A DNA stretch of 44,224 bases from a virus: positions 1 through 44,224 of the IMG/VR virus record IMGVR_UViG_3300037230_000043; one strand, given 5' to 3'. The notes under the pieces are model-generated. The model saw only the letters and a program-made list of their open reading frames with translations. It ran no database searches and was not told where the DNA came from. Below are positions 37,186 to 44,083 of this stretch, in pieces. The position numbers were made by a program, and so were the translations under genes. Every line of letters starts with the position of its first letter. The first letter of the stretch is position 1.

Positions 37186-37760
37186 CGACTTACAATCCGT
37201 TCCTTCAGTTCCCGCAAGATTTGCTCGTTTTCCGCTGGTGTGCGCTTCATGCTTCCCGGAATCCGGATAGGCGCAACCGGCATCTTGAGAATGTCGCCAA
37301 GTCGCCTGTGGGCTTCGTCCCGTTTCGCTTCTAGCTGAATCCGCTCCTGTGCGCGCGATATTGGGTCCACTTCTACTTTGCCCAGCGGCTTCCACTTGCC
37401 GTCTACCAGTTCCGCAACCTCGCCGGCCACCAGCATCTTCTGGGCGCGCGGTGCCTCGATCTGCTGGTAGGATGCCGCAGCTTCGCCATCCTCCGCCGTG
37501 AATCCCGCTATTGAGCAATTTGCCTCAATTCCATCTGCCGGCTTGAATCTGGTGCAGAATACGCCGCGGAGTTCATTCGGCCCTGGCCACTCATTTAAGC
37601 GACTAACGATGGTGTCAATTAGCCACGCTAGATGCTTGTCGTTATCTACCATGCGAATCAGTAGTTTCGCGATTTCCGCCCGCGGCGGTGTTTCACTTGG
37701 GAAGTACTTCAAGATGGCCATCCGGGATACGGCCGCCGCTGCCTGCTCTTTTGTGATCAT
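37182..37760 (-). CDS. Hypothetical protein, replication-module partner
   Basis: The 192-residue helical protein starts MITKEQAAAAVSRMAILKYF and has IDTIVSRLNEWPGPNELRGV. It is rich in K/R/E at the C terminus (RIQLEAKRDEAHRRLGDIL). Its ATG overlaps the initiator-like gene stop as ATGA. Proteins in this place can be helicase loaders, but no loader (AAA+) motif is present. Function is unknown. Confidence 0.55.
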   Translation of the reverse strand: MITKEQAAAAVSRMAILKYFPSETPPRAEIAKLLIRMVDNDKHLAWLIDTIVSRLNEWPGPNELRGVFCTRFKPADGIEANCSIAGFTAEDGEAAASYQQIEAPRAQKMLVAGEVAELVDGKWKPLGKVEVDPISRAQERIQLEAKRDEAHRRLGDILKMPVAPIRIPGSMKRTPAENEQILRELKERIVSR

Positions 37761-38500
37761 GCGACGTCCTCCCCGAGCATCTTCAAGACTTCGTTGTGCC
37801 GGTCGATTGCGCGCTTGTCCGCTGCCCGCAATGGCGGAGGGAGCGTCCGCGGAAGCGCGCGGCGTGTCCATGGCTGGCTGGCGAGATGACGCTCTGGAGT
37901 GGGGATGAACTGCGCCTCGGTCTCGCAACACAGCTTGTAGGCGTGCTGGTACGCTGCTAGCTGGTCTTGATGAGTCATCCTGGACCACCGCATCCGCGCC
38001 ATATTCACGTCGTAACCGTTGACGGCTTTGCCGGCCGCCATGAAAAGCCCGAAATACCGCTCGAAACCGGTCATCGGAGCAGGGGTTAACTCAGCCATTG
38101 AAGACCTTTCCGAACTCACCGGTTTTCGCTGGTGTGTTCTCTCTACCCTTGATATATCCTCAACACTACTACAAGAGGTTTTTATTAAAGGTTTTAATTC
38201 AGCGCCGCCATTTACCCCGCCATCGCTGAAATCAAAGGATATCTGCGCGCCGCACGGAACCGGCAGAAGTTCGTAAATCGCGGTCCGTCGATACCGGGGG
38301 CTGACCTTGAGTCGACCGAGTCGTTTGGCAACCGCGATCCAACGTTGGCAGGTCCGGAGCGTCCAGCCGAGCTTACCAGCGATCCATTCCTGGGTGGGCT
38401 CGATCACCGCCCAGTGCTTTTTACACCACGTCAGGAGATCCAGAAGCGCGCCAAGACGATTTTTCAAGGCTTCACCCTCACTCCGAGATCTTCCGCCCAT
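37757..38500 (-). CDS. Winged-helix replication-initiator-like protein
   Basis: The 247-residue protein has an N-terminal helix-turn-helix/winged region (TQEWIAGKLGWTLRTCQRWI then RLGRLKVSPRYRRTAIYEL). A linker of low complexity follows (about residues 95-135), then a helical C-terminal domain (WSRMTHQDQLAAYQHAYKL). The two-domain form with a central linker resembles phage replication initiators such as lambda O. The central coding DNA is AT-rich and repeated, as at initiator-embedded origins. Initiator function is inferred. Confidence 0.6.
   Translation of the reverse strand: MGGRSRSEGEALKNRLGALLDLLTWCKKHWAVIEPTQEWIAGKLGWTLRTCQRWIAVAKRLGRLKVSPRYRRTAIYELLPVPCGAQISFDFSDGGVNGGAELKPLIKTSCSSVEDISRVERTHQRKPVSSERSSMAELTPAPMTGFERYFGLFMAAGKAVNGYDVNMARMRWSRMTHQDQLAAYQHAYKLCCETEAQFIPTPERHLASQPWTRRALPRTLPPPLRAADKRAIDRHNEVLKMLGEDVA
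38176..38199. repeat. AT-rich tandem repeat in the initiator gene, candidate origin
   Basis: On the plus strand AGGTTTTTATT (38176-38186) and AGGTTTTAATT (38189-38199) form a direct repeat. They lie in a strongly AT-rich stretch within an otherwise GC-rich genome and fall in the linker of the initiator-like gene. Lambda-type origins lie inside the initiator gene in a similar way. Confidence 0.4.
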
Positions 38501-38667
38501 TCGGGGTGCTCACGGAGCGCCTGAAGCAGCACACGCTCAGTTGGGCTAAGAATCCCGGCTGCCTGGCGTCCGGCTGACGATTTCTTGTTCACGTATTCGG
38601 CATCATTGCGATGCTTTCGGGTTTCTCTTTTTTGCAGGGTGCGCGCGGATGCGCGGCTTGAGGCCAT
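38464..38667 (-). CDS. Small basic hypothetical protein
   Basis: The 67-residue protein starts MASSRASARTLQKRETRKHR and ends with a helical segment (SPTERVLLQALREHPEWAEDL). AAGGAG lies six bases before the ATG at 38667, deciding it over an upstream ATG. It overlaps the initiator-like gene by about 37 bases. The basic N terminus might bind nucleic acid. No family is recognised. Confidence 0.55.
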   Translation of the reverse strand: MASSRASARTLQKRETRKHRNDAEYVNKKSSAGRQAAGILSPTERVLLQALREHPEWAEDLGVRVKP

Positions 38668-38744
38668 ACTTTCTCCTTGAGCCAATGGGGCGCACCGGGC
38701 TCAATCGGCACACCCCGAAGGTTTTTGTTAGCGATCAGAGACAT
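38589..38744 (-). CDS. 51-residue frame overlapping the next gene
   Basis: The frame starts MSLIANKNLRGVPIEPGAPH and continues WLKEKVWPQ, with GAGG four to five bases before the ATG. The first half, which does not overlap another gene, reads like protein. The second half overlaps 38464-38667 in another frame for 79 bases. It fills an otherwise empty gap after the resolvase gene. Coding is plausible but not certain. Confidence 0.4.
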   Translation of the reverse strand: MSLIANKNLRGVPIEPGAPHWLKEKVWPQAAHPRAPCKKEKPESIAMMPNT

Positions 38745-38750
38745 CTTACC

Positions 38751-39122
38751 TCAAATCGTTCTTTGGCGCTCTTCTAAATCGATGATGACGCCTTCCTGCT
38801 TCCCAACTACGGCCGGGAGAATCACCAGCAACCCATTGAATCGGGCGATGTTATCCCGCCAAATAACCCCGGCTTCCTGGAGCACATCGAGGATGCAGCC
38901 GAGTTTATTGTCCCGGTCGGAGCGCTGATCCAGTACGAAAAACTTGATCCATACTTCCGGATGTTCCGCCGGCGGACCCTTCCACTGAGACTTCGCCTGA
39001 AGAATCAGCGCGTCGATGTCGGCCTTCACGGAAGAGTCGAGGAACATCCCGCCGCCTTTGCGCGGACGCCATAGGTTTTTCTTTGAAGGGACAGGCCCGA
39101 CCAGGTTGAGGCGAAACGGCAT
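38751..39122 (-). CDS. RusA-like Holliday junction resolvase
   Basis: The 123-residue protein starts MPFRLNLVGPVPSKKN and contains LDQRSDRDNKLGCILDVL (acidic residues D69, D71 and D79) and VIWRDNIARFN (D90). This spacing of aspartates with an SDxDN core is the RusA signature. It resolves branched DNA before packaging or during replication. The gene lies between a DNA-binding-type gene and the replication group. Confidence 0.85.
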   Translation of the reverse strand: MPFRLNLVGPVPSKKNLWRPRKGGGMFLDSSVKADIDALILQAKSQWKGPPAEHPEVWIKFFVLDQRSDRDNKLGCILDVLQEAGVIWRDNIARFNGLLVILPAVVGKQEGVIIDLEERQRTI

Positions 39123-39703
39123 CAGTTCGCGTTTCGCGCGTCCAGCTTCTCTTTGATGCTACGGACTTCGTCTTCAAACATCGGCGCTTCTATCGGCGCC
39201 TGGACGTCGGAAACGAGTTCAGTCTGGACCGGCTCAATCATGTAGGTCACCTTCAGCGAGCCGCGCGCGTTATCGCTCTGGAACTGGTACGACTCCAGGA
39301 GCGCGCAGGCGTCTTGCTGCTTGAACTTCACATTGAAGCGAAGCTCACGGCGAAATCCCTTTCCCTTACGGCCTTCGAGTTCCAGCCGCAGGCAGGAGAA
39401 GTCCGTCATGGCCACGTACTCGATATCCACTTCCGCCTCGATGAGTTTGTCTTTCGCGGTCAGGATCAGATGGCCGCCTTCGAGCTTCCCTTCGAGCTTT
39501 TCGGACATCGTCTTGTCGCCGGGTACATCCCAGCCCATCAGGTCGAACAGTTTTTCGAATCCCTTCGGGAGCGAGGACTGAAACTTGATCCAGCCGGAAC
39601 TTGGGTCAACGCGGCCAAACTCCGCGATTTTAACGGACGGGAAAGAAATGTGATTCATGCGCGGAGTGTCGCCCGACGTATGAACCGTGTGAGATTTTGC
39701 CAT
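39122..39703 (-). CDS. Hypothetical early protein
   Basis: The 193-residue protein is beta-rich in the middle (HLILTAKDKLIEAEVDIEYV, FRRELRFNVKFK) and acidic at the C terminus (MFEDEVRSIKEKLDARN). No recognised motif is visible. It is the first gene behind operator site 6, with AAAGGA about 17 bases upstream of the ATG. An ATG at residue 16 is an alternative start. Its stop overlaps the start of rusA, so the two are probably co-translated. Confidence 0.6.
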   Translation of the reverse strand: MAKSHTVHTSGDTPRMNHISFPSVKIAEFGRVDPSSGWIKFQSSLPKGFEKLFDLMGWDVPGDKTMSEKLEGKLEGGHLILTAKDKLIEAEVDIEYVAMTDFSCLRLELEGRKGKGFRRELRFNVKFKQQDACALLESYQFQSDNARGSLKVTYMIEPVQTELVSDVQAPIEAPMFEDEVRSIKEKLDARNAN

Positions 39704-39736
39704 AGGCTTTTAACGGTGGTTCCTTTCGGTGGGTTG

Positions 39737-39765
39737 ATGGTAGCACGTGCTCGCTGAGCCCGCAA
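39737..39765 (-). promoter_or_regulatory. Promoter with GCACGTGC operator, site 6
   Basis: On the minus strand TTGCGG (39760-39765), 17 bases and TACCAT (39737-39742) form the promoter. GCACGTGC (39743-39750) abuts the -10, as in sites 1, 2 and 4. TAGTAC lies five bases upstream of the -35. The leader of this gene is about 27 bases, so unlike the others it is not leaderless. Confidence 0.65.
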
Positions 39766-39797
39766 GATTTGTACTATGTGGATTCCCTGGATGCGGC

Positions 39798-40379
39798 TCA
39801 TTGCGAGGCCTCGCTAAATGGAAGGTAACTGGATTGATTCAGCCAGCGGTTGTATTTCATAGCGGGCCCGCGTTTGAATCTCTTGACGGGTTGCATCTTC
39901 TCGCGAATGCGAAAGTACTGGAGACACCGGATATTGCACGAATCCCCGACGCGCACCAGCCACGCCGCCTCGCACGCCAAGCCCGAAGATGCCGCACACC
40001 ACACGGTTGAAAACCAGATTACCCGCCGGCGCGCGACGTTGTTCGCCGAACAAAACAGCGCGTGTTTCACCTGCGCGTTCAACCGCACGTAAGGCGGATC
40101 GATGATAACAACATCGAAGCTGTCCTGCGCGAACGGCGGCAGCCAAGCGTCGCCGATTACGTCCGGATGGACGAACGGATCCACGTCGAGCCGCGTTCCC
40201 CAGCTGCTCCGTCCGCCGAAAAGCTGCAACACGCTTTGACCGGCCGTGTCCGCGATCAGGTGTTTCTCTACGGCCTTTGGGTACATCCATCCCGTGCGTC
40301 TAGCGCCCCCAGTTGCGCGCATTTCGGTTTTGCTCGGATTTGGACACCAGATCACGCCGACATCAAACTGTCGTTTCAA
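39798..40379 (-). CDS. DNA methyltransferase (DPPY type)
   Basis: The 193-residue protein has SVLQLFGGRSSWGTRLDVDP (an F-x-G-G SAM-binding motif with a following acidic residue). FDVVIIDPPYVRL (residues 88-100) contains the DPPY catalytic motif of amino-methyltransferases. It probably methylates adenine N6 or cytosine N4. It is short, so the target-recognition domain is small. No restriction nuclease is adjacent. Together with the C5 enzyme it gives the phage two base-methylation activities. Confidence 0.75.
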   Translation of the reverse strand: MKRQFDVGVIWCPNPSKTEMRATGGARRTGWMYPKAVEKHLIADTAGQSVLQLFGGRSSWGTRLDVDPFVHPDVIGDAWLPPFAQDSFDVVIIDPPYVRLNAQVKHALFCSANNVARRRVIWFSTVWCAASSGLACEAAWLVRVGDSCNIRCLQYFRIREKMQPVKRFKRGPAMKYNRWLNQSSYLPFSEASQ

Positions 40380-40690
40380 AATAGACTCTCCTGTTGTGCG
40401 GGTGGTTCTTCCTTGCCGTCCGGCTCCGCACGTTTCTTAATTTTCCGGTATGAGAAGACCCCTTTGATTTTGTACGCGAAGTGCTGCCACGGGCGGAGCG
40501 CGGCGCGAAACTCTTCCCAGTCGTCACGGGTGAACTTTCGTCCGCCGGCGAGCGACCCGTATTCGTACGTACTGGTGTAGTTGCCGTCTTTGTCTTTGAA
40601 GTCGATGTAGCAAAGCTGTTTCTCGGAATCCCAGCGCGCCCATTTCACGTTTGAGCTGGCTTCCGGATGAATCGAGTAATGTTCGATCAT
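40376..40690 (-). CDS. KTSC-like small protein with C-terminal clamp-binding-like motif
   Basis: The 104-residue protein has SSNVKWARWDSEKQLCYIDF then STYEYGSLAGG, a pattern like KTSC domains (a short strand-rich unit). It has a W-rich middle and a basic linker, and ends in AQQESLF. The last five residues, QESLF, match the beta-sliding-clamp motif Q-x-S/D-L-F at the extreme C terminus after a flexible P/E linker. It may bind the host replication clamp; this is inference. Confidence 0.55.
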   Translation of the reverse strand: MIEHYSIHPEASSNVKWARWDSEKQLCYIDFKDKDGNYTSTYEYGSLAGGRKFTRDDWEEFRAALRPWQHFAYKIKGVFSYRKIKKRAEPDGKEEPPAQQESLF

Positions 40691-40697
40691 GAGCGCC

Positions 40698-41312
40698 CTA
40701 CAAAACCCGGACGTGTTCAGCGCGAGGAAGCAACTTAGCTCCTGGAACTGTACGCTGCTTCAGCGCTTCCCGGATGCGCTCCGTGTCTGGAGTACGGGGT
40801 GCCTTTTCGGTGAGGCGCATGAGCATGGCGTACGTTTCGCTGTTTGGTGCGGCGGCTTGCGCTAGGCCCATAAGATCCATCCATACCAACGCCGGCAGCG
40901 TGACGGTGATATTCTGCCAGACCGCTGAAGTCAGTTCAGACGTGTCAAGCGCCTGCAGGCGGCCGTTTGCTTGCCTGCGGAATCCACCGCCTGGCGTAGC
41001 CTTCAGTTCCTTCACCCCGAACCGCTGCATCGCTTCGAGCGCGTTGGCCTTCAGCCTGTCAATGTCGGCCTGGGCCGCGTTCTGGATATCCGCGATGCGT
41101 TTTCGCTCCTGTTGACACGCTAGGACTGTGGCTTCCCGCGACCGGATCAGGGCGACGTAGCTCGTCACCTTGGCGGCTTCCTTGGTCAGGTACTCGCGCT
41201 CGATTTGATCTATGACTTTGAGCGCTTCGGAGTCGCCTTCGGCTTCGGCGATCTGCCGTTGCATCTGGATCTGCTCCAGGGTGTCTTCAATCAGGTAAAG
41301 GCTTTCGTTCAT
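40698..41312 (-). CDS. Siphovirus Gp157-like protein
   Basis: The 204-residue protein is mainly coiled coil (IQMQRQIAEAEGDSEALKV then IREYLTKEAAKV-type helices). It has RIADIQNAAQADIDRLKANA and a C-terminal PGAKLLPRAEHVRVL. These are the marks of the Gp157 family of phage proteins, whose members have been linked to phage resistance and DNA metabolism without a settled mechanism. It sits in the early region between a pentapeptide protein and a clamp-motif protein. Confidence 0.65.
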   Translation of the reverse strand: MNESLYLIEDTLEQIQMQRQIAEAEGDSEALKVIDQIEREYLTKEAAKVTSYVALIRSREATVLACQQERKRIADIQNAAQADIDRLKANALEAMQRFGVKELKATPGGGFRRQANGRLQALDTSELTSAVWQNITVTLPALVWMDLMGLAQAAAPNSETYAMLMRLTEKAPRTPDTERIREALKQRTVPGAKLLPRAEHVRVL

Positions 41313-41336
41313 GATTTAGCCTCGTTAGCGGCAACA

Positions 41337-41960
41337 TCAGGCACGAGTAATACTCCGTTGGCTTCCTCTCAGATCCGCGTATCCCAGGTCCGCGTCTCCC
41401 AGGTTCGCGCCTCTCAGATCCGCGTCTCCCAGGTCCGCGCCTCTCAGATCCGCGTCTCCCAGGTTCGCGCCTCCCAGATTCGCGGCTCTCAGGTTCGCGT
41501 CTCTCAGGTCCGCGTCTCCCAGGTTCGCGCCTCCCAGATCCGCGGCTCCCAGGTCCGCGCCTCCCAGATCCGCGTCTCCCAGGTCCGCGCCTCTCAGATC
41601 CGCGGCTCTCAGGTTCGCGTCTCTCAGATCCGCGCCTCTCAGGTTCGCGCCTCTCAGGTTCGCGCCTCTCAGGTTCGCGCCTCTCAGGTTCGCGCCTCTC
41701 AGGTTCGCGTATCTCAGGTTCGCGTATCTCAGGTTCGCGCCTCTCAGATCCGCGCCTCTCAGGTCCGCGGCTCTCAGGTCCGCGTATCTCAGGTCCGCGA
41801 CTCTCAGATCCGCGCCTCTCAGATCCGCGCCTCTCAGGTCCGCGGCTCTCAGGTCCGCGTATCTCGCGAGCGCTTCGATGACGGCAACCGAAATCGATTC
41901 CGCCGTCTCCGATTTGTACATCAATGCTGCTGTATATCGATGGATGATTTCAAAGCTCAT
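41337..41960 (-). CDS. Pentapeptide-repeat protein
   Basis: The 207-residue protein has about 33 residues of non-repeat N terminus (MSFEIIHRYTAALMYKSE). It then has 33 uninterrupted pentapeptides of the form A(D/N)Lxx from about residue 34 to 199. Such proteins fold as a right-handed square beta-helix, here about eight coils, and can mimic the shape and charge of DNA (as with Qnr/MfpA and gyrase). It lies in the early region. The N terminus resembles other phage pentapeptide proteins. The target is unknown. Confidence 0.9.
   Translation of the reverse strand: MSFEIIHRYTAALMYKSETAESISVAVIEALARYADLRAADLRGADLRGADLRVADLRYADLRAADLRGADLRGANLRYANLRYANLRGANLRGANLRGANLRGANLRGADLRDANLRAADLRGADLGDADLGGADLGAADLGGANLGDADLRDANLRAANLGGANLGDADLRGADLGDADLRGANLGDADLGYADLRGSQRSITRA
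41364..41861 (-). repeat. 33 tandem 15-bp units encoding pentapeptides
   Basis: The plus-strand unit TCTCAGGTTCGCG/TCCCAGATCCGCG recurs every 15 bases. Several blocks are near-identical (for example TCTCAGGTTCGCGCC repeated near 41637-41700), which suggests recent slippage or unequal crossing-over. The antisense strand is also open but encodes only the shadow of the repeat. Confidence 0.9.
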
Positions 41961-42157
41961 TCACGTGTCCTCGTCTTTCTGACAGAGTAGGTATCCCCGA
42001 TTTCTCTGGAGATGTCCTTGATTCGCCGTGCCATGACCCGAAGTTCGGATTCGAACTTCTCCGGGATGCCGGCATCGTTGGCGAGGTTGAGCACGGCTTG
42101 TCCGGCATCTTCTAAGCGCGTACGCTGGATTACTGCGGTCTCTTCGTTTGAGGTCAT
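41957..42157 (-). CDS. Small helical hypothetical protein
   Basis: The 66-residue helical protein (AGQAVLNLANDAGIPEKFES, VMARRIKDISREIG) ends in a basic tail. It overlaps neighbours at both ends by four bases in the early operon, so its translation is probably coupled to the genes on either side. Function is unknown. Confidence 0.55.
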   Translation of the reverse strand: MTSNEETAVIQRTRLEDAGQAVLNLANDAGIPEKFESELRVMARRIKDISREIGDTYSVRKTRTRE

Positions 42158-43230
42158 TTGGGCTCTTGTAGGATTTCCGGAAGGTCTGCATCCGTCGCTG
42201 TGAAGTCGGCCGGGTCCGGCTTTGTGACGGTCAGGCTTGCCTCGAACAGATCCAACAGGCAGTCCTTGATGGCGCTCATGGGGATTGGTTTCCCCTTCGG
42301 GTGTTTCTCGCGCAGCGCTAAAACGATGCGGCTGTACTCTGCCGCGCCGCTCGATCCGCCAGCCTGCTCTAGCGCCGATTCGAGCATCTTGAAGGATTGT
42401 GCCGTGTGCTTTGAGTCCGCATCGAGGTTGACGAACATCGCTTTCAGTTCTTCGGGAACGGGCCGCGCAGCGCTGTTTCTCTCGCTCATAACGGGAGACG
42501 CGGCCCTGTTCCCTTGGTCGCCCGGTGCACCAGGCGATTCCGTTTCACGCTGATCTTCCAAATCCTGCGTGAAAAACTCTGACGCGCTGGTCGCGTTGAT
42601 GGTCGCGCCGACGTGCGCGCGTTTCTGCGCCATCTTCAGGAGGGTGTTAACTTGGTCAAAGATTTCGGTGTTGGCTTTCCGGCCAGTCTCCTGCGATGTA
42701 ATACGGTTGTCGTCTGGTTTGAATCCCGCGCCGCAGCCGTCCTTGAACTTCGCGCACCACCAGTTATTTTTCTTCGTGAAGATGATTGCCGCGCGCCCGC
42801 ACGTCGGACAAGTGCGCTCCGAGGTCCGGTATCGGTACTTGGATTCCCATGAGTTGCACTCCCCGATGGCTTCGCCCATGACGAAATCCCCGCGAAACAA
42901 CTGGCACTTGATCATGTATCGAAAGAAAGGCTCCCCGCCGTGGCTCTCGCCGGTCCAGTCCTCTTCGCGTTCCTCGACGATAAATCGAGGAACCAACCCG
43001 AAAAGGTTATCTAGCTTCTGGGCGCCCGGCTGCTTCAGCGTGGGACTCTTCGAGCCGGGAATCTTCCCGTAATCGTCGCCCTCCTTCATGAGCCGGGAGA
43101 ACGCCTGAACGATCACTTCGCGCCGTTCAAGCGCCTGCTCCATCTTCATGACCGGCATAAACCGGGCGACTTCCGCGCCCGCTGCGGCGTCGTAATCCGC
43201 GCGCGTCAAAGCTAACTCAGTGGTTTCCAT
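42154..43230 (-). CDS. Phage DNA-metabolism protein with zinc ribbon
   Basis: The 358-residue protein has DYGKIPGSKSPTLKQPGAQK then LDNLFGLVPRF (residues about 53-83). This N-terminal segment is shared by many phage early proteins annotated as recombinases or single-strand-annealing-like. A Cys4 zinc ribbon follows (CPTCGRAA and WCAKFKDGCG: C141, C144, C159, C166), and the C-terminal part is helical. The ATG at 43230 has GAGGAAGAAC upstream. A role in recombination or replication is likely but unproven. Confidence 0.6.
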   Translation of the reverse strand: METTELALTRADYDAAAGAEVARFMPVMKMEQALERREVIVQAFSRLMKEGDDYGKIPGSKSPTLKQPGAQKLDNLFGLVPRFIVEEREEDWTGESHGGEPFFRYMIKCQLFRGDFVMGEAIGECNSWESKYRYRTSERTCPTCGRAAIIFTKKNNWWCAKFKDGCGAGFKPDDNRITSQETGRKANTEIFDQVNTLLKMAQKRAHVGATINATSASEFFTQDLEDQRETESPGAPGDQGNRAASPVMSERNSAARPVPEELKAMFVNLDADSKHTAQSFKMLESALEQAGGSSGAAEYSRIVLALREKHPKGKPIPMSAIKDCLLDLFEASLTVTKPDPADFTATDADLPEILQEPK

Positions 43231-43591
43231 GTTCTTCCTCGTATCGTTTTTTAAGTTCGGTCGTAAGCTCGATTCTGTCAAGTCCCCAAAAGGCCCAGAA
43301 CTTCTTGCCCAGGCGTTCGTAGGACGCTTTCCCGGTCCGGTGATGCTCCCCGCAGAGAGGGATTGCGCTCCTGTCGTGCGACTTCTGGCTTAGGCCGTGC
43401 GGGCCGGTGTGCGCAGCCTCTGACGGCCACGGCCACATCCCGCCGTACCAGTAGGATTTCCAGAAATCGGCGAAAGCCATCGACCCTACGAACAGGCCTC
43501 GGTAGCAGCACACGCACTTCAGTGTCCTGATCCAGGCAAGGTACTTCGGATCAAGAACCCGGCCGCGCCGCGGTGGGCCCTTGCGCTTCAT
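43217..43591 (-). CDS. HNH-like nuclease (YbcO/DUF968-like)
   Basis: The 124-residue protein has YLAWIRTLKCVCCYRG, then EAAHTGPHGLSQKSHDRSAI and PLCGEHHRTGK. The Cys pair with an AAHxGxxG...KxxD...PLCxxHH arrangement is found in phage HNH-type recombination nucleases of the YbcO/DUF968 group. The ATG overlaps the previous stop, and its C terminus overlaps the next gene start. Activity is predicted, not proven. Confidence 0.65.
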   Translation of the reverse strand: MKRKGPPRRGRVLDPKYLAWIRTLKCVCCYRGLFVGSMAFADFWKSYWYGGMWPWPSEAAHTGPHGLSQKSHDRSAIPLCGEHHRTGKASYERLGKKFWAFWGLDRIELTTELKKRYEEEHGNH

Positions 43592-43818
43592 TCCGCGATC
43601 ACCTTGTAATAGTGCGCCCCTGGTATAAATGTGAAATTAACTCGGCGCCCCCACGCTAGCGCCTCTGCTTCAGTCACCTCTCCGATAACCACAAGCTTGG
43701 TTCCTACTTCAACGGCACTGAAAGGGTCTGCGTTTACGACCACAGCCCCATTGGAGCGCGGCCGCGCCGCCGAGAAGATCAAAAATCCTTCCTGATCCAA
43801 GGCTTTCTGAGGCGTCAC
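43588..43818 (-). CDS. Small hypothetical early protein
   Basis: The 76-residue protein starts (GTG) TPQKALDQEGFLIFSAARPR and ends FTFIPGAHYYKVIAE, with a beta-rich middle (AVEVGTKLVVIGEVTEAEAL). GTG at 43818 overlaps the upstream stop as GTGA, which decides it over the longer frame. It is the second gene of the early operon. Function is unknown. Confidence 0.55.
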   Translation of the reverse strand: MTPQKALDQEGFLIFSAARPRSNGAVVVNADPFSAVEVGTKLVVIGEVTEAEALAWGRRVNFTFIPGAHYYKVIAE

Positions 43819-44048
43819 GCTTCCACCCCCAGATCGTAAGCCATGTCCCCAGCGTTGTAACGGGCGTTCAAAAAGGAGTCCCGCTCGATATCTCGATCGT
43901 CGTTTTCTTTCTGGACACAGGAAGAGCACAGAACCCATTCATCGGTGTCGCCGGTTTCCGGATCTTTTTCGAGGTTGCGGATTTCGTACCCATCCTCGAG
44001 GGAGCCGCCGCATTCTGAGCAGCAATCGTAGGGAAGTGTTTCAGGCAT
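43815..44048 (-). CDS. Zinc-ribbon protein, first early gene
   Basis: The 77-residue protein has DCCSECGGSLEDGYEIRN and WVLCSSCVQKEND, a CxxC...CxxC zinc ribbon, then an acidic helical tail. It is the first gene of the early operon, and its ATG lies exactly six bases after TATACT. It is therefore expected to be made from a leaderless message. It could be a regulator of early genes; no target is known. Confidence 0.7.
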   Translation of the reverse strand: MPETLPYDCCSECGGSLEDGYEIRNLEKDPETGDTDEWVLCSSCVQKENDDRDIERDSFLNARYNAGDMAYDLGVEA

Positions 44049-44054
44049 GCACTG

Positions 44055-44083
44055 AGTATACGTCGCACGTGCTCAGTATGCAA
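44055..44083 (-). promoter_or_regulatory. Early promoter with GCACGTGC operator, site 7
   Basis: On the minus strand TTGCAT (44078-44083), exactly 17 bases and TATACT (44055-44060) form a near-consensus promoter. The palindrome GCACGTGC (44065-44072) occupies the spacer. The ATG follows the -10 by six bases. It is the main promoter of the early operon and spans the circular junction. Confidence 0.75.

Noticed and set aside
41205-41990. Long plus-strand open frame with SQVRASQIR repeats
   Set aside because: It is the antisense shadow of the 15-bp pentapeptide repeats. It has no ribosome site, and the minus-strand frame has a recognised fold.
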